60,000 bases of DNA from Owenia fusiformis (lineage: Eukaryota > Annelida > Polychaeta > Sabellida > Oweniidae): the NCBI GenBank assembly GCA_903813345.2, contig CAIIXF020000001.1, positions 29,689,915 to 29,749,914 on the forward strand, written 5' to 3'. Positions within the stretch are counted from its first letter, which is position 1; the number at the start of each line of letters is the position of its first letter. Below the pieces are notes generated by a model. That model was not told the DNA's origin. It worked only from the letters and a program-made list of their open reading frames with translations, and did no database searches. The position numbers and the translations under genes were made by a program. Below are positions 1-11,452 of the stretch, one piece after another.

Positions 1-1592
1 TACCATATGTCAGTAAAAGTGCAATTCAACCACCCATTCAATTAATCAGGATGTTCAGTATCCATCTATCTGGCCAGTATTGTACAATCATACTTGATAA
101 AATGGAGTTTGGACTGTAGGTTCATTGTTCAAGTACTCCATGGGAACATGAGATATGTTAATTAAAGTTTGAACTTATTAAGATGATAAAATTATGTCAA
201 GATTATGAAATAGTAGTGGCTAACTGTTAGCGGGTACATAGCTCAAGCCATTCTTCAAATATTAGATATTATATATTTAATTTTGTTTGAATTCACCCTT
301 ATCAGTCGTTTGCCTCCATGTCCAAATAAGAGGTGGCACTACTTTCTTTTGCTAATTTTTGATTGACTGTTTTGGAATTTCAGTTATGAGTTCAATAACA
401 TAACTTGTATGATTTCTGCAAGCAATGTGCTCTTTGAACAGCCAAATTGAGGCTTTGGTGCAACTTTAAAGGTTTTAAATTCCCTATTACCCAACAATGT
501 TAAATATATGGTTGGTATGCTGCAATACCTAACATACAAGTATAAACACCCCCTAACCGGAGTCTTGCCTTTGAAACAACAATTGGATAAAATATTATTA
601 AAACCATGTAATCATTTACCCTTTACTTTTAAATGTATTTATAACCAAAACTTTAGAATCCTCAGAAGTGTAGACTGTTATATCATATACTGTATTATGT
701 TTGGTTCAAAATTCACCATTATATACATTTTCACGTAATGTAACATATACAATAACAACACTAATATAACATTTCGTGAACATTTTCATTCGAGGGATTT
801 TCAAGTGACCTGTTGTACCTGTGTTTAATTCAGACAAAATTGAGATCAGCTGATTTTTAAATTCCACCAAATGAAATAAACTGTGTCATAGCTTTTAGTA
901 CCCGTTAATCCTATAGACATATAGTGAAAGCATATTTAGTTATGTTGTACCGCTACACACATAACAATACATTCACATAGCTTGTTAAGTGAACAAACAA
1001 TTTAAATAATTGTCTGAGAATTTACTGTAGTTTAAAGGTATACCACTCCAAAAATCATATATACAAGCTTTGAAATAAGACCGAATATGTATTTATGAAT
1101 GAAAAAATTTATGAATGAAATATGTGGAGACAGTTTTTTCGGCATAGCTTGTTATAATAACATTTGGTATTTCAGTCCTTGGTGATGAATAATTCAAGTA
1201 AATGCCAGATTGTCAGTGGGTGGCTACAATACATACAATAGAATAATGGAGAAAATGTTATTATATTGTGCAATATTGTTAAAAAGTGTGTAGGTTTAAA
1301 AAATAATCAATGCACTATTTTAATCTTAGGATGGCAGAGTGACTTTCTTTGTAGTATATAATCCAGAATGTAATATTATGTTTATTTTAGTTTTTGGCCA
1401 CAATATATGAAACTATGAAATGATGGTATAGTCAAACACTGTTTTCCTGTATTTACAGTATTTTGTTGATAATATATTTAATATTTATTAGTGCTTTACT
1501 ATACTATATTATTGCATAAGTGGTATTTAATTTGAGTGGTTAATTTTCTGAATGATCAAATTTCGTCATTTTCCTAATGACAAGAAACTTGG
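1..1592. other. Intergenic DNA, nothing recognised
   Basis: This stretch is AT-rich with only short chance reading frames. I see no splice-bounded exon, no RNA gene and no terminal-repeat element. Confidence 0.5.
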
Positions 1593-1596
1593 TTAA

Positions 1597-2353
1597 GGTC
1601 TCATGGAAGTTAACAGGAAATGACAAAACAAAAAATGACAAAGCCATGCTGGATTTTGAAAATTTTTTGAACCAAGATAACAGAGTTCTGTTTGGACCTC
1701 CAGTCAGTTTAACTAGTTCCAAATATCATTTACATGACCAGGAACACAATTGAAATGGTCAGAATGACCATAAACATGATAAAATAACCTTTTTAGCCCT
1801 CTGAAAATGTGACTGAAAAATAGCTAAAAGTAGGTGCTCAGGAAAGGTCAATGAACAGAATCTTTTGATTTTTTCAGAATATGTGTCCAATATATTGCTC
1901 TAAATGACACAATCTTTGAAATTTTAAAAAATCGTCTGAAACAATAATGGCTGTAGTAAAAAGGAAAATAGATCGATTTTCAATTCAGTTTTTTTCAATT
2001 TTTTCTTTTTCTAAGAATGATATCAAATTTTTTTGAATTGTATCATTTAGAGCAATATATTGGGCACATTTTCTGAAAAAGTCAAAATATTCTGTTCAGT
2101 GACCTTTCCTGAGCACCTACTCTTAGCTATTTTTTAGTCACATTTTCAGAGGGCTGAAAAGGTTATTCTATCATGTTTATGGTCATTCTGACCATTTCAA
2201 CTGTGTTCCTGGTCATGTAAATGATATGTGGAACTAGTTTAACTGACTGGAGGTCCAAACAGAACTCTGTTATCTTGGTTCAAAAAATTTTCAAAATCCA
2301 GCATGGCTTTGTCATTTTTTGTTTTGTCACTTCCTGTTAACTTCCATGAGACC
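1597..2353. mobile_element. Fold-back MITE with TTAA target sites
   Basis: The element is almost entirely one palindrome. The left arm starts GGTCTCATGGAAGTTAACAG and the right arm ends with its reverse complement; the centre is near 1975. TTAA flanks both sides (1593-1596 and 2354-2357). A TTAA target duplication is typical of piggyBac-type transposition, but the terminal bases are not the usual piggyBac CCC start, so the superfamily is an inference. It has no transposase. A 60-codon minus-strand frame inside the left arm is a by-product of the repeat. Confidence 0.75.
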
Positions 2354-2548
2354 TTAACATTATGAAGATTGTATTTCCAACATTGAATTTTCTTTACCTG
2401 GCAAATATTAGGCAATTTAAATGATTAGGCAAAATTACCATTTATACAGTAATTTATGAACCCATAAAATGTGTTACTGGTTCAGTCAATGTTAACCATT
2501 GTTACTGAAAAGCTGAACATAAATTGTATCATTTACACATGCCAATAC

Positions 2549-2788
2549 AGGGGTGTAGCCAGTTTTCAGTCTGGTCAGGGGGGGGTGCGATCTTAGCATA
2601 AGCAACCCAAAAAAGGTTAAGATTTCTTTGAATTTTACAAAAAATTATGTAACTTCCTTCAAACTTGAGCAAGAAGCTTCAAATAAAAAGCATTTTAAAG
2701 CTCTTTTCTTCCTCTATCTAATGGTTATATCTTTATTGGTACATATTTATTCGCACCATCGCACCCCCTCCTGGCTGTGCCTATGCAA
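2549..2788. repeat. Dispersed repeat family A, copy 1
   Basis: The left end reads GGGGTGTAGCCAG and the right end is an imperfect reverse complement (CTGGCTGTGCCTATGC), with G-rich and C-rich tracts just inside each end. It shares the end motif with copies near 11.34, 20.48, 22.49 and 24.85 kb. It is a small non-coding TIR-like element. Confidence 0.45.
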
Positions 2789-3744
2789 TATATATTTGAA
2801 AATAAGTCATTTGATATGAATGCCATGTTACCATCAATGTCAGGATTATAATTTTAGATAGGTTTCAATTGGATTCAGTCTTTTGCTTTTCATTTTGCCA
2901 CATAAGGCTTAACATGGCATTCCCCTTTAAGCCTTCAAATTATCATTATACATTAAGCTAACAATACACAATTATACTACTACCTGTAGTTGAACATTCA
3001 TTTTTGTTGTTATAAGTTTAGCTTCATGTATGTACAGTTTCTGTTAAGTAGGACTTAATTCAGACCCTCAACTAACACCCTTATTAGGATATATACATTA
3101 CCCTTTGGCTCAGAGCTGCCTAGTACTAACTGTATAAATGAAATTAAAATGAACATTTATAAAGGGTAATATACAATATACATATAGGAAGATAAAACTT
3201 ATTCAGCTGTCAACTTTTCCTCTCTTAGTTGCTTAAATGATTTGTTTTTGGAGTAGATTATGAAATATGGGGTAATATGTAGAGTTAACAGGGCTTAATG
3301 TCTGGTATGTACAGTGTATATTGATGGCCATTCAAGATATCTGAAACCTGTGACTTATCCCCCAGTTTAGTACAACAAGTGGATCAACAGTTATATGGCA
3401 AATGGGACCAACCATGGCTGATTATACACCGACCACTTTAATCTACAATGGCCATATTTATCTTGTTTGAAAACTTAGATAAACAGATTATGTCTCGACC
3501 TTATATAAGATTTCAGCATGGTTTCAAGGCCCAGCCAGAACATATGATATTAACACATGTTAGAAATACTTTTCCATTGAACAATGAAATGTGATATTGC
3601 ATGTGGGCGGTCATTATGCAACACTATACAATTTGAACGCGGAGGCTGTAAACAGAAACAAGGGTCGCTATGGTCAGGGAAAAAGGCAAGGGAGAAACAG
3701 AAAAATTAGAGAAAATACTAGTCGAAGAATTTTAGTTGGGAGTA
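2789..3744. other. Intergenic DNA, nothing recognised
   Basis: No feature could be supported here. A 61-codon frame near 3591-3776 has no recognisable domain and runs into a repeat fragment. Confidence 0.4.
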
Positions 3745-3790
3745 AAAGTAAAAAGACATATTGTTATAGTCTCTAACTTTTTTGTAGATG
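3745..3790 (+). repeat. Left-end fragment of repeat family C
   Basis: The segment containing GACATATTGTTATAGTCTCT matches the left end of the family C elements at 51.5 and 55.3 kb. The right end is missing, so it is a truncated relic. Confidence 0.4.
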
Positions 3791-3918
3791 GCATTCAGCG
3801 ATTGATGTTCACTGTTTGGAATTTGGCAGTTGGTGTCAATGCTTCGTTTTCCTTACTTTGGTCATGAAGTTTAATAAACTGAATTAGGGAAAATTGATGG
3901 AAAATTCAGAGCATTTAC

Positions 3919-4531
3919 TGTAACAAATTATTATCATAAAATATAATGTTGTGGCTCGTGTCGTCTAGTGGCAGTAACATAAAATGTTAGTTTGATTTCT
4001 ATTTCTTTTATTGTTCATTGATTAATATAACTTTACATGTCCTAAGTAATTTCCTGGTTGTAACCGACTGATTATACTCTAAAACTCAACAACTGAATCT
4101 TACTCTGCAAAATCACACTGTCTCTAATCAACTCTAAAATCAACTTCACTGAGGCTACACAATTCTTATTTATATACAGCCTGTTTTTGGCAAAGAGCCA
4201 GGTTGGCAAATAGCCAACTGGCACCAGGCCAACTGGGCATAAAGCCAACTGGCACTGGGCCAAATGGATAAATAATCGAATATACAATAAAAACATGGGT
4301 TCAAAGCAAGGGGAGACCTCCGACCACTCCAGGAAACCCACTAGATCAAAGTACTTATCTTTATTACAGTTGGTTTCCTAGAGGTGTGAAGTGACATGGA
4401 TGGTCTTATGTAAAGTTACAATTAAATTGAATGATTAATCCCCAAGAGCAAATATGCATTTCAGTGATAACCCTCTCCCTATTTCTGAGTCAGTTTTAAC
4501 CCCCTCCCTTTCCTTGACCATCTATGTTACA
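3919..4531 (-). repeat. 3' LTR of the minus-strand retroelement
   Basis: It is 613 bp long and essentially identical to the copy at 8070-8682. An AATAAA poly(A) signal lies on the minus strand at 4012-4007. The middle contains a cluster of GCCAACTGG-like short repeats. An 89-codon frame present in both LTRs is not considered coding. Confidence 0.9.
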
Positions 4532-4546
4532 TTCTCCCCCTACTTT
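4532..4546 (-). promoter_or_regulatory. Polypurine tract of the LTR retroelement
   Basis: On the minus strand AAAGTAGGGGGAGAA directly abuts the start of the 3' LTR. This is where a plus-strand primer is expected, and it fixes the element's orientation. Confidence 0.75.
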
Positions 4547-6980
4547 GTAATTATTTGTCCCAAATAAAATAAGGTATATAATGCAGTATACTTGCTGTTA
4601 TAAATATACTTATGTACTTAAAAATAAACAACAGTGGATCAATTGACCAAACTATACCACTAAATGCAAACTTAAATTCCCAACATTATAATATAATTAT
4701 TCAATACCATTGACTGACCTTGAGCATCCTAATTAATTAAAAAAGTTTGTTTTTTTCTTCTTTTGAAACTTCTCAAAATGCTTTTGCTAGAATGCCTGTC
4801 TAATACTAAGCATAGAAACCACACTATCATCCAAGCACCCAATTACATTTAACCAAAGCTGCATTTGGCAATCAGACATTTAGGCAAATAAATCCTACAG
4901 ACACAACTGGATCACCTTGTCAACCCATACTATATGCAATCCATATTGCGTTAACAACAAATTTTGAGTGACTCAACAAAAAGCTGTAGGAATAGTCATA
5001 AAAATATATCATAAATAGTGTATAGCTTGGAAATAGTCAAAATGCTTCTATCAGTCAAACCTATGACTGCTTACACTGTTCTAACCCATATCAATTTAAA
5101 GGCTCTCAAAACTTTTAAACATAAATACCAAGGCTCTATTGACCATATTCATAAAAACTACTGGCTTTTCCAGCCGTCACACATAAATCGAAGGATCCCT
5201 TGACCCTAATAGTAATACACTTAAAAGCAACAGGCTCTCTTGGCCTTATCTACTTAAACTACATGCTCTCTTGGCCTTATCTACTAAAAACAAAGGCTCT
5301 CTTGGCCTCATATACTCTAGGCTCTCTTGGCCTCATATACTCAAGGGTCACTTAGCCTATATTCATAATATCATCATAGTTTACAAACAGCCTTTACATT
5401 ACATGGAAAGAACAATGAATCTTTGTCTTTCAATATCACTACATTCAAGATTGCAACAAGAAGCCACTTGACAGAACTTTAACCAAGCTATACTTATCTA
5501 AAATATGAGATAAAGGTAAAAAGACACAGTCTCTTCCAACAAGTCCAAAATTCATCCTCATGTGACACATCAATGATTATAATTTGTAGGAAAAATGACA
5601 TCACCTCCAGCATTTTTGCCAAAACATAACACTCCATAGATGTCTCCTTTTATAACAGCCTTGCAGTATTCCTCCATAATGTGCTTAAACTTGTCTATTA
5701 TAATCCAATGATCCGTGATTCGAATATTTTAATCATAATTCCTGATGGAAGTGACATTTGTTGACACATTTGTTGAACAGTTATCCATTCCAACAATATT
5801 TAAACAAAATAAATATGACCCATTTATCCCTATTCTGGCTGGGTACTATCCAAATGATCTTGATTTAATCCAAATCTCACAGCAAATATAAATCCAGCAT
5901 CAAATCATACAATATTTTGTACCATCATACTATATAATACATATTCATATTTTGTTGTCCTAATGTTGACTGGGTACCATCCACAGAAACTTGAGATAAT
6001 CCAACTATTCACTGTAAGTTAAATAAATAAATCCAAATTCTCTTCTACTTGAACACGTGTAGATCAGGTGATGATTAAGTCCTGAGGTACAACAAATTAT
6101 CAAGGAAAATGTAATGAAATGTATGATCCGCATAGATGAAAGGGTTTGAGCATCCAGTATAAGTCAGGGGATAATACACTTACAGCAAAGCCACAAATAA
6201 ATATAAATATTAATTTAAATTGTAATGTTTGACTACTTGAGTGATTAAAAGTGACGGTCATAAACAGCAATAGATTGAACATCCATATTTGCTTTGGTAT
6301 GGCCATAAAACAATCTAGTCCTTAAAGGTGCTATCAATTGCTAATCATATCACTTGTGTTAGCCCATAACTTTCCAGTTTATGACCTAATTGTTTATCAA
6401 ATATCTGGGGTAAAAGTCATAAAAATGTTCTGAAATCAAACTGATGATTGAGATGTATGAAACACTGTTTGATTAGTACTAATTATCCTTTGTTCCGTAT
6501 CACTTTATCCACTCTTAACATATCACATAATAAACAGTTTATGGCTGATAGAAACCACACGATGTATCATTTTACGATTTGTGTCAAAGTCAAGCAGATA
6601 CTTGATATCCAATATGTACAGTTTGATAGTAGTCATAATTATCCTCTATATTCTATTCTGTGTTTCCTGTCACAAATGACAATTTATGACACATTATTGA
6701 ACAGTTATCCATTTCAACAATATTAAAACACTATAATTAATGGCCTCTTCGTCTTAATACCATCCAAATACACTCAGTAGATCCAAATAACAAAAACCAC
6801 AAAATCTCTGCAATAGTAATATTGACGTTATCCTTCTACACACATTGTCACATAATGAAAAATCTCTAACAACAACAACAAGGTCCAATGTTCAGCCCAT
6901 GGCGAATCATAACTAAAAATTAGAAGTAGCCTCAGAAGTTACAAAAGTCATACATTGTCAGTTCAAATATAATCCAATAT
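4547..6980 (-). other. Frame-poor interior of the LTR retroelement
   Basis: This is about 2.4 kb where pol would be expected. Only short frames occur and none has polymerase or integrase motifs. It is rich in degenerate internal repetition. A phrase containing GAACAGTTATCCATT occurs near 5770-5815 and again near 6690-6735, each preceded or followed by variants of CATCCAAAT. The block looks like filler derived from repeats rather than decayed pol. Confidence 0.55.
5098..5370 (-). repeat. Degenerate tandem repeat inside LTR element
   Basis: The core GGCTCTCTTGGCC recurs at irregular 25-55 bp spacing. It is sharpest at 5230-5345, where the spacer is CTCATATACT or TTATCTACT. Flanking copies are degraded (GGCTCTATTGACC, GGCTTTTCCAGCC). 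Confidence 0.7.
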
Positions 6981-8000
6981 CTACAGTCCAATCGTTTCAA
7001 CATTCATCCAACATCCGTTTTTCTCACATCCATTGTTGGGTTCTTTGTTTTTCGCATTATGCCACCCTCTGGCCATACGGGACTCCAGGGTCTCTACTGG
7101 TGAAGACCAACACTCATAGGTTATGGGAATAACATCTCCCATATAGTTTGCTCCCTTTTTAAGTTTTAGTCTTGTGACATGGTTGGTAGTGGACCAAGCT
7201 TTGTGAACAAGCCGTTTTACATGCTTATTCTTGCTTAGCTGGGCCGAAGGCTTGTTGCGTTTTTCCTTGTAGACTCGTAGACGTGGTTTGTTAACTCTTA
7301 CTCGATTCTTCACTTCAAACGACTTCAGTGTTTTCTTTGCCATTATGGCTAATCCCCTCTGTGTTGCATATAATGTGTCCACAGGGGTAGTTTGCACTTG
7401 TGCCTGCATTACATGGTTTTCTTCTGATATAACATCATATTTCTCTGTGTCACTGTTTTCCAACAGAACCACCCCTGCCTTCTCTGTGTCGGACCTTTCT
7501 ACTGTAGAGTTGTCGGAGTCTGCATTTATTGCATTGTGAGTTTCCAGCAAGTTTTGAGAGGGGCTCACATTCAATGTCTCATCTTCACTGCTCATCTTGG
7601 CATCATGGCGAGTAAAAGCAGATTCAAATTTAGGTGAGGATGGAACGGCTTTACCCCCTGCATTACCACTGTTATTTTGTAAAGTGGCATTCAGTTCTAT
7701 TCTGAGTCTACGTACTTCTTGGTCATACTCCTTTATCTCCATACCAATTTGTTTGCTCTTCTGGAAATGCTCATTACACTTTCTTATTTTCTGATTGTTC
7801 ATCTTCAGCCTGTTGATTTCCTCGGCCATACTGTTATACCTAATCCTCTGCTGTTTAGGAAATTCGTACAATTCTTCAAATAGGTCATTTGCTTCCTTCA
7901 ATTCTTTGGTTTCATTTTCAGTTAATACTTTTATTTTAGTTCCTAATTCGGTAATCCTAGTATTGATAACCGAGTCCTCCATTTCTTGAGTTGTGTTCAC
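6981..8000 (-). CDS. Gag-like coiled-coil protein of LTR element
   Basis: A 339-codon frame is the only substantial one in the retroelement, and it starts about 50 nt after the primer-binding site. Residues about 15-105 are rich in charged residues and leucine with coiled-coil spacing. Residues about 110-215 are polar and probably disordered. The C-terminal third (about 225-310) is strongly basic, as expected for nucleic-acid binding, but there is no CCHC zinc knuckle. The position argues for a Gag-type structural protein; I recognise no family by sequence. The intact frame and near-identical LTRs suggest it was functional at insertion. Alternatively it is a captured or lineage-specific protein carried by the element. 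Confidence 0.6.
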   Translation of the reverse strand: MNTTQEMEDSVINTRITELGTKIKVLTENETKELKEANDLFEELYEFPKQQRIRYNSMAEEINRLKMNNQKIRKCNEHFQKSKQIGMEIKEYDQEVRRLRIELNATLQNNSGNAGGKAVPSSPKFESAFTRHDAKMSSEDETLNVSPSQNLLETHNAINADSDNSTVERSDTEKAGVVLLENSDTEKYDVISEENHVMQAQVQTTPVDTLYATQRGLAIMAKKTLKSFEVKNRVRVNKPRLRVYKEKRNKPSAQLSKNKHVKRLVHKAWSTTNHVTRLKLKKGANYMGDVIPITYECWSSPVETLESRMARGWHNAKNKEPNNGCEKNGCWMNVETIGL

Positions 8001-8050
8001 TTTCTAACAGAAGGCTCCCAGATTCGTTTTTAAGAAAATATATCTATAAA

Positions 8051-8068
8051 ATCCTGGCAACGGCACCA
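8051..8068 (-). promoter_or_regulatory. tRNA primer-binding site
   Basis: One base after the 5' LTR, the minus strand reads TGGTGCCGTTGCCAGGAT. It starts with the TGG that pairs with a tRNA CCA end and is long enough for a full primer site. I could not identify the tRNA from memory. Confidence 0.75.
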
Positions 8069-8069
8069 A

Positions 8070-8682
8070 TGTAACAAATTATTATCATAAAATATAATGT
8101 TGTGGCTCGTGTCGTCTAGTGGCAGTAACATAAAATGTTAGTTTGATTTCTATTTCTTTTATTGTTCATTGATTAATATAACTTTACATGTCCTAAGTAA
8201 TTTCCTGGTTGTAACCGACTGATTATACTCTAAAACTCAACAACTGAATCTTACTCTGCAAAATCACACTGTCTCTAATCAACTCTAAAATCAACTTCGC
8301 TGAGGCTACACAATTCTTATTTATATACAGCCTGTTTTTGGCAAAGAGCCAGGTTGGCAAATAGCCAACTGGCACCAGGCCAACTGGGCATAAAGCCAAC
8401 TGGCACTGGGCCAAATGGATAAATAATCGAATATACAATAAAAACATGGGTTCAAAGCAAGGGGAGACCTCCGACCACTCCAGGAAACCCACTAGATCAA
8501 AGTACTTATCTTTATTACAGTTGGTTTCCTAGAGGTGTGAAGTGACATGGATGGTCTTATGTAAAGTTACAATTAAATTGAATGATTAATCCCCAAGAGC
8601 AAATATGCATTTCAGTGATAACCCTCTCCCTATTTCTGAGTCAGTTTTAACCCCCTCCCTTTCCTTGACCATCTATGTTACA
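8070..8682 (-). repeat. 5' LTR of the minus-strand retroelement
   Basis: It is 613 bp with TGTAACA/TGTTACA ends and is followed on the right by the TTAC duplication. On the minus strand a TATA-like box (8327-8316) precedes an AATAAA signal (8163-8158). U3 would then end near 8295 and R-U5 run to 8070. Confidence 0.9.
8316..8327 (-). promoter_or_regulatory. TATA box of the 5' LTR
   Basis: TATATAAATAAG on the minus strand lies about 390 bp into the LTR, a sensible U3 position. Transcription would start roughly 25-30 bp on. Confidence 0.5.
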
Positions 8683-8686
8683 TTAC

Positions 8687-9516
8687 ATTGTAAAATGTTG
8701 TGGCAACGCTGTAACTTAAACATGTATCATCAGGATTCAGGATGTTGAATTTACTTATTAAATACTCTTGAACATTTTCTTATTTAAACCCCTTTGGAGA
8801 AAATCAAATTCATTGTAGGTATTGCATTACTAACTATGCTTACATAAGGAATTTGATAAAACTGATGTTTTAAATCCCTTTGTATAGATTATGTATGTTC
8901 AAGACATCATGTGTAATATACTTGATATAATATGTAAGTAAATCAACTAATGGTAATATTCATGGATCAAGCCCTACATATCTACATTCCTCCTTTTTTG
9001 TTCAACTTTGGTAATTATGATCAACTAATTTTTGAAATTTTCAAAATAAGGAATGATTATTTGTCCTTTGAAGATGCTGTGTTTCTAGTTTTTCATTTTG
9101 ATTTGTTAACACTTGTGAAAATGATTAAAATATTTCCCATACAGTACAATAACTGGATTGGAAGATATAAAAGTTACAGTTGATATGTCAAAGTTTTATT
9201 TACATTCATGTGATATACAATAAGAATCCAAATTGATAGTATCACTCATTCTAATCCCTATTAACTCTTCTCTAACCAAAGCTTTGTTGATATACTCCAT
9301 TTTAGTTATCTATTAATGCTTCTGTAAATGTATTTCAGGTTGTAGGGGGAAGAGGGGATCATAGATACATGATGTATGTCCAATCTCAGGGTTTGGGACT
9401 ATTTGAAGATGAAGATAACTGAATTTTTGGGCTAAAGTCGAGTCAATATTGTGACATCCAAGATCAATGTAATTTCATATTTTTGACTTTTGTAGTAATG
9501 TATTGTGCTTTGTTTA
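8687..9516. other. Intergenic DNA, nothing recognised
   Basis: The sequence is AT-rich. A 77-codon frame near 8950-9183 has no domain and sits in low-complexity sequence. Confidence 0.4.
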
Positions 9517-9631
9517 GTCTAGCTACAACCCCTGGCCTTGTGACCCCCCTCCCCCACTACCCATCCCAATAAGTGTGAGGTGTGTAGTCAGGTAGATGGG
9601 GGAGGGGGGAGTCGCAGGCTTGTAGCTAGAC
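9517..9631. mobile_element. Short palindromic MITE, TCTAGCTACAA family, copy 1
   Basis: GTCTAGCTACAA at the left is matched by TTGTAGCTAGAC at the right. C-rich then G-rich tracts fill the arms. A second copy lies at 39303-39435 inside TRIT1 intron 3. Confidence 0.65.
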
Positions 9632-9639
9632 CACCCGCC

Positions 9640-9880
9640 CTTGGGGGGGGCCCAGAAAAAAAGTTGGGCTCAAAAAAAGGCCTTGAGGCCCCAATCAGTG
9701 AGCCTTTTGGACATAACTGAGCCTTTTAAGGCCTTATTTTTAATTTTAGGTTTTTTGAAGAAAATGGGTCTTAAATTTTCAAAATTTGGGCCTACTTTTT
9801 GGTTTCAGGGGCCCAAAATCTTTATCCACGCAACCGCGCAAATCTTTTGCCCCCCCTTGTTGGTTTTCAGATCCGCCCCT
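9640..9880 (+). repeat. Dispersed repeat family B, copy 1
   Basis: It is collinear with 16251-16431 over most of its length, sharing CTTTTTGGTTT, GGGGCCCAAA and CCACGCAA followed by CGCG. It ends in CAGATCCGCC like the second copy. The 88-codon frame across it is not a gene. Confidence 0.65.
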
Positions 9881-11337
9881 GCTACTGCATGTATAACACA
9901 CGGTTAGGGATGGTCAAACAAGATGATGAAATGAGGTAGGGTGGGAACTTCATTTAATTTGACACCATTGATGAAGCCAATTATTATAATGTGATTCATT
10001 ATTAAACATTTAATTACAGTATGATGTAATTGATAAGATAGATAGTTGTTGCTTTCCTGTCACACATTTCCTGTCTTTTCTAGAAAATATTTAGATAGAT
10101 TTTAGCAAGGAATATGGTGATGTTCAAACTGTCTCAAGAACATCCTTGCCTTATATTACATGTATTTCCTAAACCTTGTGTTTGAGAATGGGGGGGGGAG
10201 AGGAGTTTAATTTGGAGTGGTGGGGGAAGGGCAACATGAAGTTGGATGGAGAATGTTGGGGGTAACACTGGTTTGAAAGAACTATGGACACACAGGTGTT
10301 TTATACCCCCCCCCCCTCCCCCCAATAGCAAATTTCTTGGTACTCACCAACCTTATACAACTGTAGATTTTATGCACTGTTTGACACTGTGGCAATGACA
10401 GCAAATATAGATATTTTCATGGTGATTAACTCATATTGTTTTTTATTGATTAACATTTAAATCACAAATTGCTGTCATATTTCTATCAGTTGAGCCTGCG
10501 ATGATTCAGCACTATATGGTAGTAAAGGTTACAGTTTTATATTGTAATTGTAAGGTTATAGTAATAAATGCTTGTTTTTGTTGAATAATGATAAACACCA
10601 CGATGTTGATTTTAATATTAGCATTTTCTGTGATCATCATTTTATTAATCTGCATTAATGTATATCAGCAGTAATGCTAGCTCATAAAACAATACACGGA
10701 ATATCCTTTTTTATTTGTTCAATTTATGGTATGTTTCTATATATACCAAGATACTTGTTAAGCCCCAATCCCATGTCCATGTAATTTTCATTGATCTACC
10801 ATTCAATCATAAAATAAAAAATATTGTAATTAATAACGGCATTCAGACTTTTTTCTTTGAATGGTGATACGGCCAGCATGATGTCCAGCTATCATGTTGC
10901 ATTGATCACATGACAAGATACTAGATTTTCGATTGATTAAACAGCTGAAATTAACCAGCCAATTATGTTTCACTACCGATACCAGCATATTAAAACTGCC
11001 ACCCCTGTCTTCCTTTATTCCTTTATCTGTTTAGTGACTTCAAGAGACCCTATTGTTGTTTATTGTTTACTGACTGACATGGCCCTCATGTACCCATATA
11101 TTTATCTCCTCATCAACTGTTGATCATCATTTCAGGGTATAACTACTGGAACTACTGAACAAGCAAGTGAACTGTTGACCACCATATCAGGGTGGAACTG
11201 CTGAACAAACTCACTAAACATGGGATAGCAACTGAAAGAATATGGACTTTTAATCCCTATAAGGTCAGTTCTCAATTAGGAATTCACACTTTAAAATACA
11301 AACATCCTTCACAATGGACTGATAAAAAGTCAGCCCT
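9881..11337. other. Intergenic DNA with G/C homopolymer runs
   Basis: There is a G-rich tract at about 10188-10235 and a C run at about 10307-10322. Nothing coding was seen. The minus-strand frame between the runs is low-complexity. Confidence 0.4.
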
Positions 11338-11452
11338 GTATATCCAGGTGGGGGGAGGCTTTCTGAGTCAGTTTTCAAGCCATTTTTAGGCCAAAGTTGT
11401 CAAATGTGAACAAACTTTAAAAGCTGTTTCCGGGTCTACAGGCCCACGTCGA
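11338..11452 (+). repeat. Dispersed repeat family A, diverged copy
   Basis: It shares GGCCAAAGTTGTCAAA and a TCTACAGGCCC right end with the copy at 20475-20634, but is shorter and more decayed. Confidence 0.45.

Larger units (their letters stand above)
3919..8682 (-). mobile_element. Young non-autonomous LTR retroelement
   Basis: Two 613-bp direct repeats bracket a 3.54-kb interior. A 4-bp duplication TTAC lies outside both ends (3915-3918 and 8683-8686). Read on the minus strand, the order is 5' LTR, primer-binding site, one 339-codon frame, a long interior without frames, polypurine tract, 3' LTR. Each LTR starts TGTAACA and ends TGTTACA. The two LTRs differ at one position that I found (A near 4147, G near 8298), which implies a very recent insertion. 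I see no protease, reverse transcriptase, RNase H or integrase, so it must have been mobilised in trans. The superfamily (Ty3-like or other) cannot be settled without a polymerase. Confidence 0.9.

Noticed and set aside
4072-4341. 89-codon minus-strand frame, repeated at 8223-8492
   Set aside because: It lies within the LTRs, overlaps the TATA and short GCCAACTGG repeats, and appears twice only because the LTR is duplicated.
7288-7989. Three plus-strand frames opposite the Gag-like gene
   Set aside because: Antisense shadows of the 339-codon frame, with hydrophobic low-complexity translations.
9641-9907. 88-codon frame over repeat family B
   Set aside because: It is a translation of a dispersed non-coding repeat; the second copy has a different, interrupted frame.
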